NCBI RefSeq assembly: GCF_003336675.1
Contig: NZ_QPII01000002.1
Location: 248,001 to 312,000, forward strand
DNA: 64,000 nt
Direction of reading: 5' to 3'
From: Billgrantia montanilacus
Lineage (GTDB): Bacteria > Pseudomonadota > Gammaproteobacteria > Pseudomonadales > Halomonadaceae
The notes under the pieces are model-generated. The model was not told where the DNA came from, did not search any database, and saw nothing but the letters and a program-made list of their open reading frames with translations. The translations under genes were made by a program, and so were the position numbers. Shown here piece after piece: positions 8,726 to 19,700 of the stretch. Within the stretch, counting starts at the first letter, position 1, and each line of letters opens with the position of its first letter.

Positions 8726-9954
8726 CCGCCAAAGTCGTCCAGCAGAATGTTCTCGGGCTCCACCCCCAGGTCAAGTAGCAGCTTGATCACGGAGGCATTC
8801 ATCATGGGCGGCCCGCACATGTAGTACTCGCAGTCCTCGGGCGCCGGATGGTCCTTGAGGTAGTTCTCGTAGAGGACATTGTGGATGAAGCCGGTGGGGC
8901 CTTCCCAGTTGTCCTCAGGCAGCGGGTCGGAGAGCGCCAGGTGCCACTCGAAGTTGGGATACTCTTCGGCCAGCTGGTCGTACTCGTCGTTGTAGAACGT
9001 TTCACGCCAGGAGCGTGCACCGTACCAGAACGAGATCTTGCGCTGGGATTTCAGACGCTTGAGCTGGTCGAAGATATGGCTGCGCATGGGCGCCATACCG
9101 GCACCGCCGCCGACGAAGACCATTTCAGCGTCGGTTTCCTTGGCGAAGAACTCACCGAAGGGCCCCATCACCGTGACCTTGTCGCCCGGCTTCAGGCTGA
9201 AGACATAGGTCGACATCAGCCCCGGCGGATGGTTGGTGTTGGGCGGCGGCGTGGCGATACGGATGTTGAACTTGAGCATCCCCACCTCTTCCGGATAGTT
9301 CGCCATGGAGTAGGCGCGGATGACTTCCTCGTTGTTCTTGTGGGAGAGCTTGAACAGGTCGAATTTCTCCCAGTCGCCCCGGTACTCCTCCTCGATATCG
9401 AAGTCGGAAAACTTGATATCGTAGGGCGGCGCCACCAGTTGAACGTAGCCGCCGGCGCGAAAGTCCACGTTCTCGCCTTCGGGCAGCTTGAGGTTGAGCT
9501 CCTTGATGAAGGTGGCGACGTTGGGATTGGAGATGACCTCGCACTCCCACTTCTTGACGCCGAAGACTTCCTCGGGAACCTCCACCTTCATGTCCTGCTT
9601 CACCGGCACCTGGCAGGAGAGACGCCAGCCCTCCTTCTTCTCGCGCATGGTGAAGTGAGACTCTTCCGTGGGCAGAATCGCACCGCCACCCTCTTCAACG
9701 CGGCACTTGCACTGGGCGCAGGAACCGCCGCCGCCGCAGGCGGAAGACAGGAAGATGCCGTTGGCAGCCAAGGTGTTCAACAGTTTGCCACCCGCCTGGG
9801 TGGTCAGGGTATGTTCGGGATCGCCATTGACCTCAATGGTCACGTCCCCACTGCTCACGAGCTTGCTGCGAGCCGCCAGGATCACACCGGTCAGACCGAT
9901 GACGATCAGGGTGAACATGAACACACCGAGCAAGATGAGTGATGTTCCAACCAT
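8722..9954 (-). CDS. nqrF: Na+-translocating NADH:quinone reductase subunit F
   Basis: NADH-oxidising subunit at the cytoplasmic face of the Na+-NQR complex; electrons pass from NADH via FAD to a 2Fe-2S centre. The protein has 410 residues. One N-terminal helix (about 5-27) is followed by a plant-type ferredoxin domain with ligands Cys73, Cys79, Cys82 and Cys114. The FAD-binding domain carries [11 protein letters not shown] and the NADH site [11 protein letters not shown]. The C-terminus ends in LLDDFGG, as usual. It sits 71 bp after nqrE, with a hairpin in the gap, and overlaps the following apbE-like gene by 4 bp. Confidence 0.98.
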   Translation of the reverse strand: MVGTSLILLGVFMFTLIVIGLTGVILAARSKLVSSGDVTIEVNGDPEHTLTTQAGGKLLNTLAANGIFLSSACGGGGSCAQCKCRVEEGGGAILPTEESHFTMREKKEGWRLSCQVPVKQDMKVEVPEEVFGVKKWECEVISNPNVATFIKELNLKLPEGENVDFRAGGYVQLVAPPYDIKFSDFDIEEEYRGDWEKFDLFKLSHKNNEEVIRAYSMANYPEEVGMLKFNIRIATPPPNTNHPPGLMSTYVFSLKPGDKVTVMGPFGEFFAKETDAEMVFVGGGAGMAPMRSHIFDQLKRLKSQRKISFWYGARSWRETFYNDEYDQLAEEYPNFEWHLALSDPLPEDNWEGPTGFIHNVLYENYLKDHPAPEDCEYYMCGPPMMNASVIKLLLDLGVEPENILLDDFGG

Positions 9955-9988
9955 GTCGGTTTCCTATTTGCTGTGAGTAACCGGATCG

Positions 9989-10011
9989 CCGGCGGTGCCT
10001 TGCACCGCCGG
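9989..10011 (-). terminator. GC-rich hairpin between nqrE and nqrF
   Basis: A perfect 10 bp stem (CCGGCGGTGC / GCACCGCCGG) with a 3-base loop in the nqrE-nqrF intercistronic gap. No U-run follows, so it is more likely an mRNA processing or stability element, or a partial attenuator, than a full terminator. Confidence 0.5.
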
Positions 10012-10025
10012 AAACAAGCCCTGGC

Positions 10026-10643
10026 TCAGAGCTGAATGCCGGAGAAGGACATGAAGCCCAGCGACATCAGACCCACGGTGATGAAGGTGATGCCCAGGCC
10101 CTGCAGGCCGGCAGGCACGTCGCTGTACTTGAGCTTCTCGCGCAGACCGGCAAGTGCGGTGATCGCCAGCGCCCAACCGACCCCGGAACCGAAGCCGTAG
10201 ACCACGGACTCGCCGAAGTTGTAGTTACGCTCGACCATGAACAGCACGCCACCGAGGATGGCGCAGTTCACCGTGATCAACGGCAGGAAGACGCCCAGCG
10301 CGTTGTAGAGCACCGGCACGTACTTGTCGAGGAACATCTCGAGAATCTGCACCAGAGCGGCGATGACGCCGATATAGGAGAGCAGACCCAGGAACGAGAG
10401 ATCGACGTTCTCGGTACCGCTGATCCCGGTCCAGGTCAGTGCCCCTTCCGCCAACAGGCCATGGTAGATGACATTGTTGACCGGCACGGAGATGGTCAGC
10501 ACCACGATGACTGCGATACCCAGGCCGAAGGCCGCCGAGACCTTCTTGGACACCGCCAGGAAGGTACACATACCCAGGAAGAACGCCAGCGCCAGGTTCT
10601 CGACGAAAACCGAGGCGACGAAAAGGCTAATATAGTGTTCCAT
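10026..10643 (-). CDS. nqrE: Na+-translocating NADH:quinone reductase subunit E
   Basis: Integral membrane subunit of 205 residues with six predicted helices, forming with NqrD the paired half-channels and holding the iron centre in the membrane. Typical features are the start [19 protein letters not shown], the segment [13 protein letters not shown] with a conserved Cys, and the symmetry-related NCAILGG motif with the second conserved Cys. Starts 2 bp after nqrD. Length and motifs match Vibrio NqrE. Confidence 0.97.
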   Translation of the reverse strand: MEHYISLFVASVFVENLALAFFLGMCTFLAVSKKVSAAFGLGIAVIVVLTISVPVNNVIYHGLLAEGALTWTGISGTENVDLSFLGLLSYIGVIAALVQILEMFLDKYVPVLYNALGVFLPLITVNCAILGGVLFMVERNYNFGESVVYGFGSGVGWALAITALAGLREKLKYSDVPAGLQGLGITFITVGLMSLGFMSFSGIQL

Positions 10644-10644
10644 G

Positions 10645-11313
10645 TTACACAGCCTCCTTCGGCTCGGTGTTGTGCTTCATCTTGAACTCGTTCTCCTCGA
10701 CCTGCTCGGGATGCGTCTCGCGAATGACCCAGATCAGCAGGCCGATGATGAAGAACGCCGACGGCGGCAGCAACAGCAGGCCGTTAGGCACGTACCAGCC
10801 ACCGTCCTGCACGGTCTGCAGAATGGTGAAGCCAAACACGCTGCCGGAGCCGAACAGCTCACGCACGAAGCCGACGAACATCAGCACCATGCCGTAGCCC
10901 AGGCCGTTACCGATACCGTCGAGGAAGGAGAGCCCCGGCGTATTCTGCATGGCGAAGCCTTCGGCACGCCCCATCACGATGCAGTTGGTGATGATCAGGC
11001 CCACGAACACCGAGAGCTGCTTGGACATCTCATAGGCGAAGGCCTTGAGCACCTGATCCACCACGATGACCAGAGAAGCAATGATGGTCATCTGCACGAT
11101 GATACGAATCGCAGAAGGTATATGATGGCGGATCAACGACACGAACAGGTTGGAGAAGGCCGTAACGAAGATGACCGCCATGGTCATGACCAGCGAGACG
11201 CTCATGCTGGTCGTCACCGCCAGCGCGGAGCAGATACCGAGGATCTGCAAGGCGATGGGGTTGTTCTTGAAGATCGGCGTCAACACGACGCCTTTTGGAG
11301 TGACGGTTGACAT
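10645..11313 (-). CDS. nqrD: Na+-translocating NADH:quinone reductase subunit D
   Basis: Integral membrane subunit of 222 residues, paralogous and inverted in topology to NqrE. Conserved cysteines occur in [11 protein letters not shown] and in the [10 protein letters not shown] motif. The N-terminal [16 protein letters not shown] and the C-terminal helix [15 protein letters not shown] are typical. It lies 2 bp downstream of nqrC and directly precedes nqrE. Confidence 0.97.
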   Translation of the reverse strand: MSTVTPKGVVLTPIFKNNPIALQILGICSALAVTTSMSVSLVMTMAVIFVTAFSNLFVSLIRHHIPSAIRIIVQMTIIASLVIVVDQVLKAFAYEMSKQLSVFVGLIITNCIVMGRAEGFAMQNTPGLSFLDGIGNGLGYGMVLMFVGFVRELFGSGSVFGFTILQTVQDGGWYVPNGLLLLPPSAFFIIGLLIWVIRETHPEQVEENEFKMKHNTEPKEAV

Positions 11314-11315
11314 GA

Positions 11316-12131
11316 TCAGGCTCCTTCCGCTTCGAATTCGACATCGGCTTCCTGAGCGTCTTCCGGTTCGATACCGCTGCGGAATCTCGCCAGGTACTCG
11401 CCAAAGCCTTCCGGGCTCAGCCAGAACTGAAGCATGTTAGTGACACCGTTGCTGGTCAGGGTAGCACCGGACAGGCCATCGACCTGGTGCTCACCGCTGC
11501 CGCTGCCACGAGCCACGCGAATAGCCGGCTGAACACTTTCCTCGTCGGCATAGATCTCCTTGCCTTGCCACTGAGCCTGCCAGCGCGGATTGTTCACCTC
11601 GGCGCCAAGCCCCGGGGTCTCACTGTGCTCGTAGTAGGTAATGCCAACGATGGTGTTGCCGTCGCCTTCGACAGACATGTAGCCCCGCATCAGGCCCCAC
11701 AGGCCCTGGCCGCGAATCGGCACGATGATCTGCTCGGGGTCTTCGGGGTCACCGACGAGATAGACGGTGGCGAAGTTCTCGACACGAGACAGGCCGGCGA
11801 TGTCGCGCTCCCCTGAGAGGGTGCGACCTGTGGCTGGATCCCGCGAGGCCTGGAAGTGGTCGAAGGTCTCCGGATCGAACTGGTCGGTATACTCACCGCT
11901 ACGCATGTCCACCACGCGGGGGGTGATTTCACCGAATGCCGTCTCCACGTCGATGCCCGCCTCATAGAGGTTGGCGACACGCAGGATATTGGTCTTGCGG
12001 TCGAGCTCCTCGTTGAGCTGCTGCATGGGACGCAGTGCCACCGCGGCGGTGGAGACGATGACCGAACACACGATGCAGAGTGCGAACGCCACCGTCAGGA
12101 CCTTCTTGATGGAGTTATTGCTCTGTGCCAT
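11316..12131 (-). CDS. nqrC: Na+-translocating NADH:quinone reductase subunit C
   Basis: Membrane-anchored periplasmic subunit of 271 residues carrying covalently bound FMN. One N-terminal helix (about residues 8-33) precedes the FMN-binding domain. The flavinylation motif is SGATLTS, in which the last Thr is the expected FMN attachment site. The start ATG at 12131 overlaps the nqrB stop by one base (TGATG), so translation is probably coupled; a longer in-frame reading upstream runs inside nqrB and is not real. The C-terminus carries an acidic tail ([16 protein letters not shown]) that is longer than in Vibrio. Confidence 0.97.
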   Translation of the reverse strand: MAQSNNSIKKVLTVAFALCIVCSVIVSTAAVALRPMQQLNEELDRKTNILRVANLYEAGIDVETAFGEITPRVVDMRSGEYTDQFDPETFDHFQASRDPATGRTLSGERDIAGLSRVENFATVYLVGDPEDPEQIIVPIRGQGLWGLMRGYMSVEGDGNTIVGITYYEHSETPGLGAEVNNPRWQAQWQGKEIYADEESVQPAIRVARGSGSGEHQVDGLSGATLTSNGVTNMLQFWLSPEGFGEYLARFRSGIEPEDAQEADVEFEAEGA

Positions 12132-13357
12132 CAGGCAGTCTCCTCGGCCGGTACACCGGTGCGCTGCAGGCGGCGCTTGATGTTGGCCTGAACAAAGAAG
12201 TGATCGATCAACGGCGCGAACAGGTTGGCAAACAGGATCGCCAACATGATGCCCTCGGGGAACGCGGGGTTGACCACACGGATCAGCACGGTCATGACAC
12301 CGATCAGCGCCCCGAAGATCAGCCTTCCCTGGTTGGTCATGGAAGCAGACACCGGGTCGGTGGCCATGAAGACCATACCGAAGGCGAAGCCGCCGACCAC
12401 CAGATGCCAGTACCAGGGCATGGCGAACATCGGATTGCTGTCGGAGCCGATCAAGTTGAACAGCGCGCTGGTCGCAACCATGCCAAGGAACACCCCGAGC
12501 ATGATTCGCCACGAGGCGATCTTGGTCCACAGCAGCACGACAGCACCGAGGAAGATCGCCAGCGTGGAGGTCTCACCGATCGAGCCGGGCATGAAGCCGA
12601 GGAAGGCGTCCCACCAGGTGAATTCGGTGGTCAGTGCGGCCATGCCCTCCTGAAAGGCCAGGGAGAGGGCTGTCGCGCCCGTGTAGCCGTCGGCTGCCAC
12701 CCACACCGCGTCACCCGAGATCTGCGCCGGGTAGGCGAAGTAGAGAAAGGCGCGGCCGGTCAGCGCCGGGTTGAGGAAGTTCTTCCCGGTACCGCCGAAG
12801 ATTTCCTTGCCGATGACGATGCCGAAGGTGATGCCCAGGGCAACCTGCCACAGCGGGATATCCACCGGCAGGATCAGTGCATAGAGCACCGAGGAGACGA
12901 AGAAACCTTCGTTGACCTCGTGGCCACGCTTGACGGCGAAGACCACCTCCCAGAACCCTCCGACCACGAAGGTCACGAGATAGATCGGCAGGAAGTAGGT
13001 CGCACCCAACACGATATTGGACCAGAAGCTGCCCGGGTCGTGCCCGGCGGTCAGCGTCAGCATGATGGCCTCGCGCCAGCCCGCCATGGAAGCGTAGCCT
13101 TCGGCGATCGCCATATTGGACTGCCAGCCGGCGTTCCACATGCCGAAGAACATCGCCGGGAAGGTACAGGCCCACACGGTGATCATGATGCGCTTCAGGT
13201 CGACCCCGTCACGCACATGGGCAGTGGTCTTGGCCACGCTGGGCGGCGCATAGAAGATGGTGTCGACCGCCTCAAACAGCGGATACATCTTCTCGTACTT
13301 GCCACCCTTGTGGAAATGCGGTTCGAGATTGTCGAGTGTCTGTCGGATACCCATCAT
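12131..13357 (-). CDS. nqrB: Na+-translocating NADH:quinone reductase subunit B
   Basis: Largest membrane subunit, 408 residues and about ten helices, holding riboflavin and a covalent FMN and forming the Na+ path. The FMN attachment motif is seen as TGATALS near residue 235. Conserved segments include [17 protein letters not shown] and LPAG-type loops flanking helices. The start codon overlaps the nqrA stop by one base (TGATG). Length and motifs match the family. Confidence 0.97.
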   Translation of the reverse strand: MMGIRQTLDNLEPHFHKGGKYEKMYPLFEAVDTIFYAPPSVAKTTAHVRDGVDLKRIMITVWACTFPAMFFGMWNAGWQSNMAIAEGYASMAGWREAIMLTLTAGHDPGSFWSNIVLGATYFLPIYLVTFVVGGFWEVVFAVKRGHEVNEGFFVSSVLYALILPVDIPLWQVALGITFGIVIGKEIFGGTGKNFLNPALTGRAFLYFAYPAQISGDAVWVAADGYTGATALSLAFQEGMAALTTEFTWWDAFLGFMPGSIGETSTLAIFLGAVVLLWTKIASWRIMLGVFLGMVATSALFNLIGSDSNPMFAMPWYWHLVVGGFAFGMVFMATDPVSASMTNQGRLIFGALIGVMTVLIRVVNPAFPEGIMLAILFANLFAPLIDHFFVQANIKRRLQRTGVPAEETA

Positions 13358-14706
13358 CAGGCCTCTTTCTCGATCAAGGTGAGGTTGTCACGCAGGATGG
13401 GACCATATTCGTACTTGCCCGGGCACGCATAGGTGCACAGCGCCAGGTCCTCTTCATCCAGCTCCAGGCATCCGAGCTGCATGGCCACCTCGATGTCGCC
13501 GACGATCAGGGAGCGCAGCAGCTGGGTCGGCAAGATATCCAGCGGCATCAGCTCCTCGTACATCCCGACCGGCACCATGGCGCGCTCGGAGCCATTCGTC
13601 GATGTAGTGGGAGCATAGTTACGCAGCCCGGTTAACTTCGACAGATAGATCCCCATGACCGAATGCCGGTTGGTACCCGGCGACAGCCATCCCATGAACT
13701 GCCGCTTGTTGCCCTCTTCCAGCATGCTGAACTGGTTGTGGAAGCGCCCCAGATAGCGCAGCGACCCTTCACAGGCGAAGCCGGAAAAGACCGAACCGGA
13801 GATCACGCGCGTCTCATCGGGTTCGATGACCTCGCCAGCCAACAGCTCTTCGGTGCTGGCACCGATACGGGTTCGCAGCAGCCGCGGGTTCTCGGCTCGG
13901 GGGCCGCCCACGGCGACGACACGGCTCATGTCGAGCCGGCCCTCGGCGAACAGCTTGCCGAAGGCAATCACATCCTGGTAACCGATGTGCCAGACGCGCT
14001 TGTGCAGGGCGACCGGCGACAGGAAATGGATATGGGTGCCGACGAGCCCGGCAGGGTGCGGTCCGGCGAAGGTCTCGACCTGCACGCCGCCGACGTTACC
14101 GCCGGGGATCTGCGCCCCCGGGGCGGTACAGAGGTACACCTTGCCCTCGGTCAGGCGCGCCAGCACCTTGAGACCGTCCTCGAAGGCTTCCGGCTGCTCG
14201 TTGATGATCCCGACAGGGTCAGGACACAGCGGGTGGGTATCGATGGCGGTGACGAAGATGTCGGCCGGCACGCCGTCGATGGCCGGGCTGCGCGAGTAGG
14301 GGCGGGTCCGCAGAGCGGTCCACATCCCCGACTCGACCAGCTGGTCGACCACAGCCTGGCGCTCCAGGCTTTCGAGCTTGTCGCGGCCATGAGCGGTGAA
14401 CGACACCGCCTCCTCGGTCTCGTCGACCTTGATGACAACGGAGAGTAGCCTGCGCTTCTCTCCACGGTTGATGGCGGTGACCTCGCCGGCAGCCGGTGCC
14501 GTGAAGCGTACGCCTTCGTTTTTCTTGTCGGTGAAGAGCAGTTGGCCCAGTTTCACCTTGTCCCCTTCCCGGACCTCCATGGTCGGCTTCATGCCGACGT
14601 AGTCGGTACCCAGGATTGCCACGTGGCGCACCGGCCGCGCATCGTCGATACGCGGCTCGGGCGCCCCCATGATGGGGAGATCCAGGCCTTTCTTGACTTC
14701 GATCAT
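13357..14706 (-). CDS. nqrA: Na+-translocating NADH:quinone reductase subunit A
   Basis: Peripheral cytoplasmic subunit of 449 residues, first gene of the nqr operon. The N-terminus [16 protein letters not shown] matches NqrA. The protein has the barrel-sandwich N-terminal domain and a C-terminal region with conserved Cys residues in [12 protein letters not shown]. It carries no cofactor but contacts the quinone region of NqrB. A consensus -10 (TATAAT, minus strand 14840-14835) lies about 130 bp upstream. Confidence 0.97.
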   Translation of the reverse strand: MIEVKKGLDLPIMGAPEPRIDDARPVRHVAILGTDYVGMKPTMEVREGDKVKLGQLLFTDKKNEGVRFTAPAAGEVTAINRGEKRRLLSVVIKVDETEEAVSFTAHGRDKLESLERQAVVDQLVESGMWTALRTRPYSRSPAIDGVPADIFVTAIDTHPLCPDPVGIINEQPEAFEDGLKVLARLTEGKVYLCTAPGAQIPGGNVGGVQVETFAGPHPAGLVGTHIHFLSPVALHKRVWHIGYQDVIAFGKLFAEGRLDMSRVVAVGGPRAENPRLLRTRIGASTEELLAGEVIEPDETRVISGSVFSGFACEGSLRYLGRFHNQFSMLEEGNKRQFMGWLSPGTNRHSVMGIYLSKLTGLRNYAPTTSTNGSERAMVPVGMYEELMPLDILPTQLLRSLIVGDIEVAMQLGCLELDEEDLALCTYACPGKYEYGPILRDNLTLIEKEA

Positions 14707-15032
14707 AGTCTCGCCCAGTTGATGGATCGGATATACGAAGGAAAGGGGTTCGAATGGATTCGAATTCTTATTGGCGTCAGTACGTTACCAGTCAGGCCCG
14801 AGGCATGCTCGGACCACCCCGAAAAATCCACGGTATTATAAAGACAAGCGTACTCAAAGACCACACGACCTATAGTCGCAAACCGCCAGGCGAAACATGC
14901 CAGACGGGGCGAACGGCGAGTCGAGAAGACGTTGAAAAACGCTGATAGCGAGCCGCGGCGCGGCCTTGACGGTAAAGGGCCGGCACACGGAGAGTGCCGA
15001 CGCAGATGAGGCAAGAATGATCTGGGTCATGG
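14707..15032. promoter_or_regulatory. nqr operon upstream region with candidate promoter
   Basis: Non-coding stretch between nqrA and the GAPDH gene, both on the minus strand. A perfect -10 hexamer TATAAT reads leftward at 14840-14835; a weak -35 (TGGTCT) lies 17 bases upstream of it. This leaves a 5' leader of roughly 120 nt before nqrA. No regulatory palindrome stands out. A short open frame at 14854-15045 on the minus strand has no similarity and was not called. Confidence 0.45.
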
Positions 15033-15059
15033 CATTCCCGACCACGGGGGTCGGGAATG
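15033..15059 (-). terminator. Hairpin downstream of the GAPDH gene
   Basis: A perfect 11 bp stem (CATTCCCGACC / GGTCGGGAATG) with a 5-base loop, beginning 22 bases after the GAPDH stop. The U-tract is poor, so termination strength is uncertain. Confidence 0.5.
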
Positions 15060-15081
15060 GGCGACGCTTCGGCTCCGGCGC

Positions 15082-16545
15082 TCAGCCCCGGGCGCGGGGC
15101 AACTTGAGAAAATGCACGTTGGAAATGTGTTGCAGGATGCGCACCACCTGGCAGCTGTAGCCGAATTCGTTGTCGTACCACACATAAAGCACCGCGTGCC
15201 GGCCGTTGGCGATGGTGGCCTTGGCGTCGACGATACCGGCATGGCGGTTGCCGACGAAGTCGGAGGAGACCACTTCGGGCGAGTCGACGTAGTCGATCTG
15301 CTTCTGGTAGAGGGAGTCGATCGACATGCGGCGCAGGTAGTCGTTGAGCGCCTGGACGTCGGTTTCCTTCTCCAGGGTCAGGTTGAGGATCGCCATGGAG
15401 ACGTTGGGCGTCGGCACGCGGATGGCGTTTCCGGTCAGCTTGCCGCCGAGTTCGGGCAGCGCCTTGGCCACGGCCTTGGCGGCGCCGGTTTCGGTCAACA
15501 CCATGTTGAGCGGCGCACTGCGGCCACGGCGATCGCCCTTGTGGTAATTGTCGATCAGGTTCTGGTCATTGGTGTAGGCGTGAACCGTCTCGACATGACC
15601 GTGCTCGATGCCGTACTCGTCGTTGAGTACCTTGAGCACCGGGACGATGGCGTTGGTGGTGCACGACGCCGCCGAGAGGATGGTGTCCTCGGCGCTGATG
15701 TCACCATCGTTGATGCCGAAGACGATGTTCTTGATATCGCCCTTGCCCGGCGCGGTGAGCAGCGCCTTCGCCACACCCTTGCACTGCAGGTGCTGGCCCA
15801 GGCCCGCCTCGTCGCGCCAGATACCGGTGTTGTCCACCACCACGGCATTGTCGATGCCATAGACGGTGTAGTCGACATCCTCCGGCGAATCGGCATAGAT
15901 CACCTGGATGACGTTGCCGTTGGCGGTGATGGTGCGTGCCTCGGCGTCCACGCTGATGGTACCGTCGAAGGGACCGTGAACGGAGTCGCGACGCAGCAGG
16001 CTGGCCCGCTTCTCTAGGTCCTTGGCGATATCGCCACGGCCGCGCACGACGATGGCACGCAGGCGCAGCAGGTTTCCGCCGCCAGCCTTCTCGACCAGCA
16101 CGCGCGCCAGGATCCGGCCGATGCGACCGAAGCCGTAAAGCACCACATCCTTCGACTGCCCGTTGTTGCCGTTGACGTCGCGGCCATCGACGATCTCGGC
16201 GAGCTCCTCACGCAGAAACGCCTTGGCATCGCCCCCGCCACGCTGCTTGAAGGCCACGCCCAGCTTGCCTACATCGACATGGGCGGGCCCCAGGTTGAGT
16301 TCGGCCATAGCCTGCACCAGCGGGAACGTATCCTGAACGGAGAGCGCCGTTCCCTCGACCTTCCTGACGAAACGATGGTCCTTCAGGATGCGGATCACCG
16401 AGCGGTTGAACAGCGACCGTCCATAGAGGGTGGTGACCACGTTGTTGTGGCGGTATAGGCTGCCGATCAGCGGGATCATCTGCTCGGCAAGAGCCTGGTT
16501 ATCGTGCCAATCCTGAAAAACGGTGTCGAGGGGTTGCTGACTCAC
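15082..16545 (-). CDS. Glyceraldehyde-3-phosphate dehydrogenase, long form with N-terminal extension
   Basis: NAD(P)-dependent GAPDH of about 487 residues, roughly 150 longer than the classical enzyme. The GTG at 16545 is chosen because AGAGAGG lies 6-7 bases upstream; an ATG at 16608 would add 21 residues without a better site. Residues 1-130 form a helical extension unrelated to the Rossmann fold. The NAD site GFGRIGR is at about 138-144, and the catalytic Cys is in SAASCTTNAIVPV. The C-terminal WYDNEFGYS motif is present. Similar long GAPDHs beside mfd and nqr are known in Pseudomonas. The enzyme may serve gluconeogenesis or anabolism; this cannot be settled from sequence. Confidence 0.9.
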   Translation of the reverse strand: MSQQPLDTVFQDWHDNQALAEQMIPLIGSLYRHNNVVTTLYGRSLFNRSVIRILKDHRFVRKVEGTALSVQDTFPLVQAMAELNLGPAHVDVGKLGVAFKQRGGGDAKAFLREELAEIVDGRDVNGNNGQSKDVVLYGFGRIGRILARVLVEKAGGGNLLRLRAIVVRGRGDIAKDLEKRASLLRRDSVHGPFDGTISVDAEARTITANGNVIQVIYADSPEDVDYTVYGIDNAVVVDNTGIWRDEAGLGQHLQCKGVAKALLTAPGKGDIKNIVFGINDGDISAEDTILSAASCTTNAIVPVLKVLNDEYGIEHGHVETVHAYTNDQNLIDNYHKGDRRGRSAPLNMVLTETGAAKAVAKALPELGGKLTGNAIRVPTPNVSMAILNLTLEKETDVQALNDYLRRMSIDSLYQKQIDYVDSPEVVSSDFVGNRHAGIVDAKATIANGRHAVLYVWYDNEFGYSCQVVRILQHISNVHFLKLPRARG

Positions 16546-16682
16546 GTGAAGCCTCTCTGATGGTCTGGAATTCATACGCATTATCAGTGCAGCCATCGGG
16601 CGGAGCAATCGCAGGATGGTCGCAGGCGCTGTAGGGGGGTTACAGAAATCGCAGATTGACTACAAGGGAATCTTCGGGCTGG

Positions 16683-16688
16683 TATGAT
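16683..16688 (+). promoter_or_regulatory. Candidate extended -10 for mfd
   Basis: TGGTATGAT is a TGn-TATnAT extended -10 box about 90 bp upstream of mfd, inside the divergent gap to the GAPDH gene. A TTGACT stands 21 bases upstream, too far for a standard -35. Confidence 0.35.
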
Positions 16689-16776
16689 TCCCCATTGAAT
16701 TCGACTACGAGACCGTGATCGGGCTCGATCCCGCACCCCGCCTGATCCATCGGCCCGACGAGAGAGCCCAACGATA

Positions 16777-19700
16777 GTGCCTGACGACACCATGTCCCAT
16801 TTCTCACTGCTGGATCCGCCACGCCCGCAGGGTCTTCGTGACACCCTCTTCTGGCAGACCCCTCCCGGCAGCGGCACCGCCCTGGCCCTGGCGCATCTTG
16901 CCGAGGACGCCCCCTTGCTGGTGGTAACGGCTGATACCGCCGGCGCCCAGCGCCTCGAGAACGACCTGCGTTTCTTCTCCACCACGCCGGTACTGTCCTT
17001 CCCCGACTGGGAGACCCTGCCATACGACAGCTTTTCACCCCATCAGGACATCGTTTCGGCACGACTGCGCACCCTGCGCCGGCTGCAGGACGGCATGCAC
17101 GGCATCGTGCTGGTGGCGATCAACACCCTGATGCAACGCCTGCCACCGGTCGAGTACATTGCAGGGCGTGTGCTGACGCTGGATGTGGGCATGCACCTCG
17201 ACCGCGAGGGCTTCCGCGAAAGCCTGTCCCGGGCTGGTTACCGGGCGGTCGAGACCGTTTACGAACCCGGCGAGTACGCCCTGCGCGGCGCCCTGATCGA
17301 TCTCTTTCCCATGGGCAGCGAGTCTCCACTGCGTATCGATCTGTTCGATGACGAGATCGACACCCTGAGACACTTCGACCCGGATACCCAGCGCAGCCAG
17401 GAAAAGGTCGAAGGCGTGGAACTGCTGCCGGCGCACGAGTACTCGCTGGCCCGCTCGGCAATCGCCTGCTTCCGCGAAGGGTTCGAGACGCTGTTTGACG
17501 TGGACCCACGCCAGTGTCCGCTCTATATCGATGCGCTCAAGGGCATCCCTTCACCCGGGCTGGAGCAGTACCTGCCGCTGTTCTTCGAAGAGACCGCGAC
17601 CCTGTTCGAACACCTGGCCGAAGGCACCCGAGTGGCGATGCTACCGGGAGTGTTCGACGCCGCGGAACATCACTGGGCGGCTATCGAGAGTCGTTACGAG
17701 AATCTCGGCGTCGATCCGACCCGCCCCCTGCTGCCACCTCACCGCGCCTTCGTGCCGGTCGCCGAGGCGTTTGCGGCCATCAAGAAGCACCCGCGAGTCG
17801 AGCTGACCGACGACCCCGACCATCGCCACGCCCTGCAGCCCGCGGCCAAGGCGCCACCACCGGTGCCCATCAATGCAAGGGCGAAGCAGCCGCTGGCTGC
17901 GCTCGAGGCGTTCCTCGCCCAGAACCCCGACACCCGGACCCTGTTCGTCGCCGAATCCCGAGGGCGTCGCGAAGCCCTGGAGGAGACCCTGGCCCCGCTG
18001 CACCTCCAACTGCCCCACGTGGCCGACTTTCGCAGCTTTCTTGCCGACGACAGCCAACTGGCGATTACCGAAGGCGAGATCGACGCCGGCCTGTGGCTGG
18101 AGCGGCCCGATCTCGCCGTGATCAGCGAGACCGAGCTCCTCGGCGACGTGGTACGACAGAGTCGCCGCCGGGAAAAGGCCACGGATGCCAACGAACTGGC
18201 AGTACGGCATCTCTCCGAGCTTCGTCCAGGCGCACCCGTCGTCCACCAGACCCACGGCGTCGGTCGCTATTGTGGCCTGGAGGCCCTGGAAGCGGGTGGC
18301 CAGGCAGCCGAGTTCGTTGCCCTGGAATACGCCGACGGCGCCAGGCTGTATGTGCCCGTGGACAGCCTGCATCTGATATCACGCTATGCCGGCGCCGACG
18401 ACGAACTAGCCCCCCTGCATCGGCTCGGCTCCGACCACTGGGACAAGGCGCGCCGGAAGGCCGCCGAGAAGATCCGCGACACCGCCGCCGAGCTGCTCGA
18501 CGTCTATGCCCGCCGCGAGGCCCGCGAGGGATTCGCCTGCGCCCCCCCTGACGAGGAGTACAGCCGCTTCGCCGCCAGCTTCCCCTTCGAGGAGACGCCA
18601 GACCAGCGCGCCGCCATCGCCGCGGTGATCGGTGACATGACGGCCCCTCGCCCCATGGATCGCGTGGTCTGCGGCGACGTCGGCTTCGGCAAGACCGAAG
18701 TCGCCATGCGTGCCGCTTTCCTCGCCGTGCAGTCGGGCCGCCAGGTGGTGGTGCTGGTGCCCACCACCCTGCTCGCCCGCCAGCACTATGAGAACTTTCG
18801 CGATCGCTTTGCCGACACCGCCGTGCAGATCGAGCTGATCTCGCGCTTCACTGCCGGCAAAGGGCAGGCCGAATCTCTAGATCGCATCGAGTCCGGCAAG
18901 GCCGATATCGTCATCGGCACCCACAAGCTGCTGTCGAAATCAATGAAACTGCCCAACATGGGACTTCTCGTCATCGACGAGGAGCACCGCTTCGGCGTCA
19001 CCCAGAAGGAGCGACTCAAGAACCTGCGCGCTGAGGTCGACATCCTGACACTGACCGCCACACCCATACCGCGCACACTGAATATGGCCATGAGCGGTAT
19101 CCGCGATCTCTCGATCATCGCTACGCCACCGGCCCGCCGGCTGTCGGTTAAGACCTTCGTCCAACAACGCGACGAGTCGGTGATCAAAGAGGCGATCCTG
19201 CGCGAGATACTCCGTGGTGGGCAGGTCTACTTTCTGCACAACGAGGTCAAGACCATCGAGATCGCCGCCGAGAAGGTACGCGAGCTGGTGCCCGAGGCCC
19301 GAGTCGCAGTGGCCCACGGACAGCTGCCCGAACGCGCGCTCGAGCGGGTGATGTCCGACTTCTACCACAAGCGCTTCAACGTATTGGTCTGCTCCACCAT
19401 CATCGAGACCGGCATCGACGTGCCCAGCGCCAACACCATCGTCATCGAGCGCGCCGATCGCTTCGGCCTGGCCCAGCTCCACCAGCTGCGTGGCCGCGTC
19501 GGCCGCAGTCATCACCAGGCCTATGCCTACCTGCTCGCCCCGCCACCGCGGACCATGACCCGTGACGCATCCAAGCGCCTGGAGGCGATAGCCGGTGCCG
19601 AGGACCTTGGCGCCGGGTTCACCCTGGCCAGTCACGACATGGAGATCCGCGGCGCCGGGGAGCTGCTCGGCGAGGAGCAGAGCGGCCAGATGGAGGCAAT

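Noticed and set aside
12125..13432. A 435-codon plus-strand open frame opposite nqrB
   Set aside because: The His/Asp/Gln-rich composition is typical of an antisense frame, and nqrB on the other strand is certain.
14854..15045. A 63-codon minus-strand frame between nqrA and the GAPDH gene
   Set aside because: No similarity and no clear ribosome site; it overlaps the probable nqr promoter and a hairpin.
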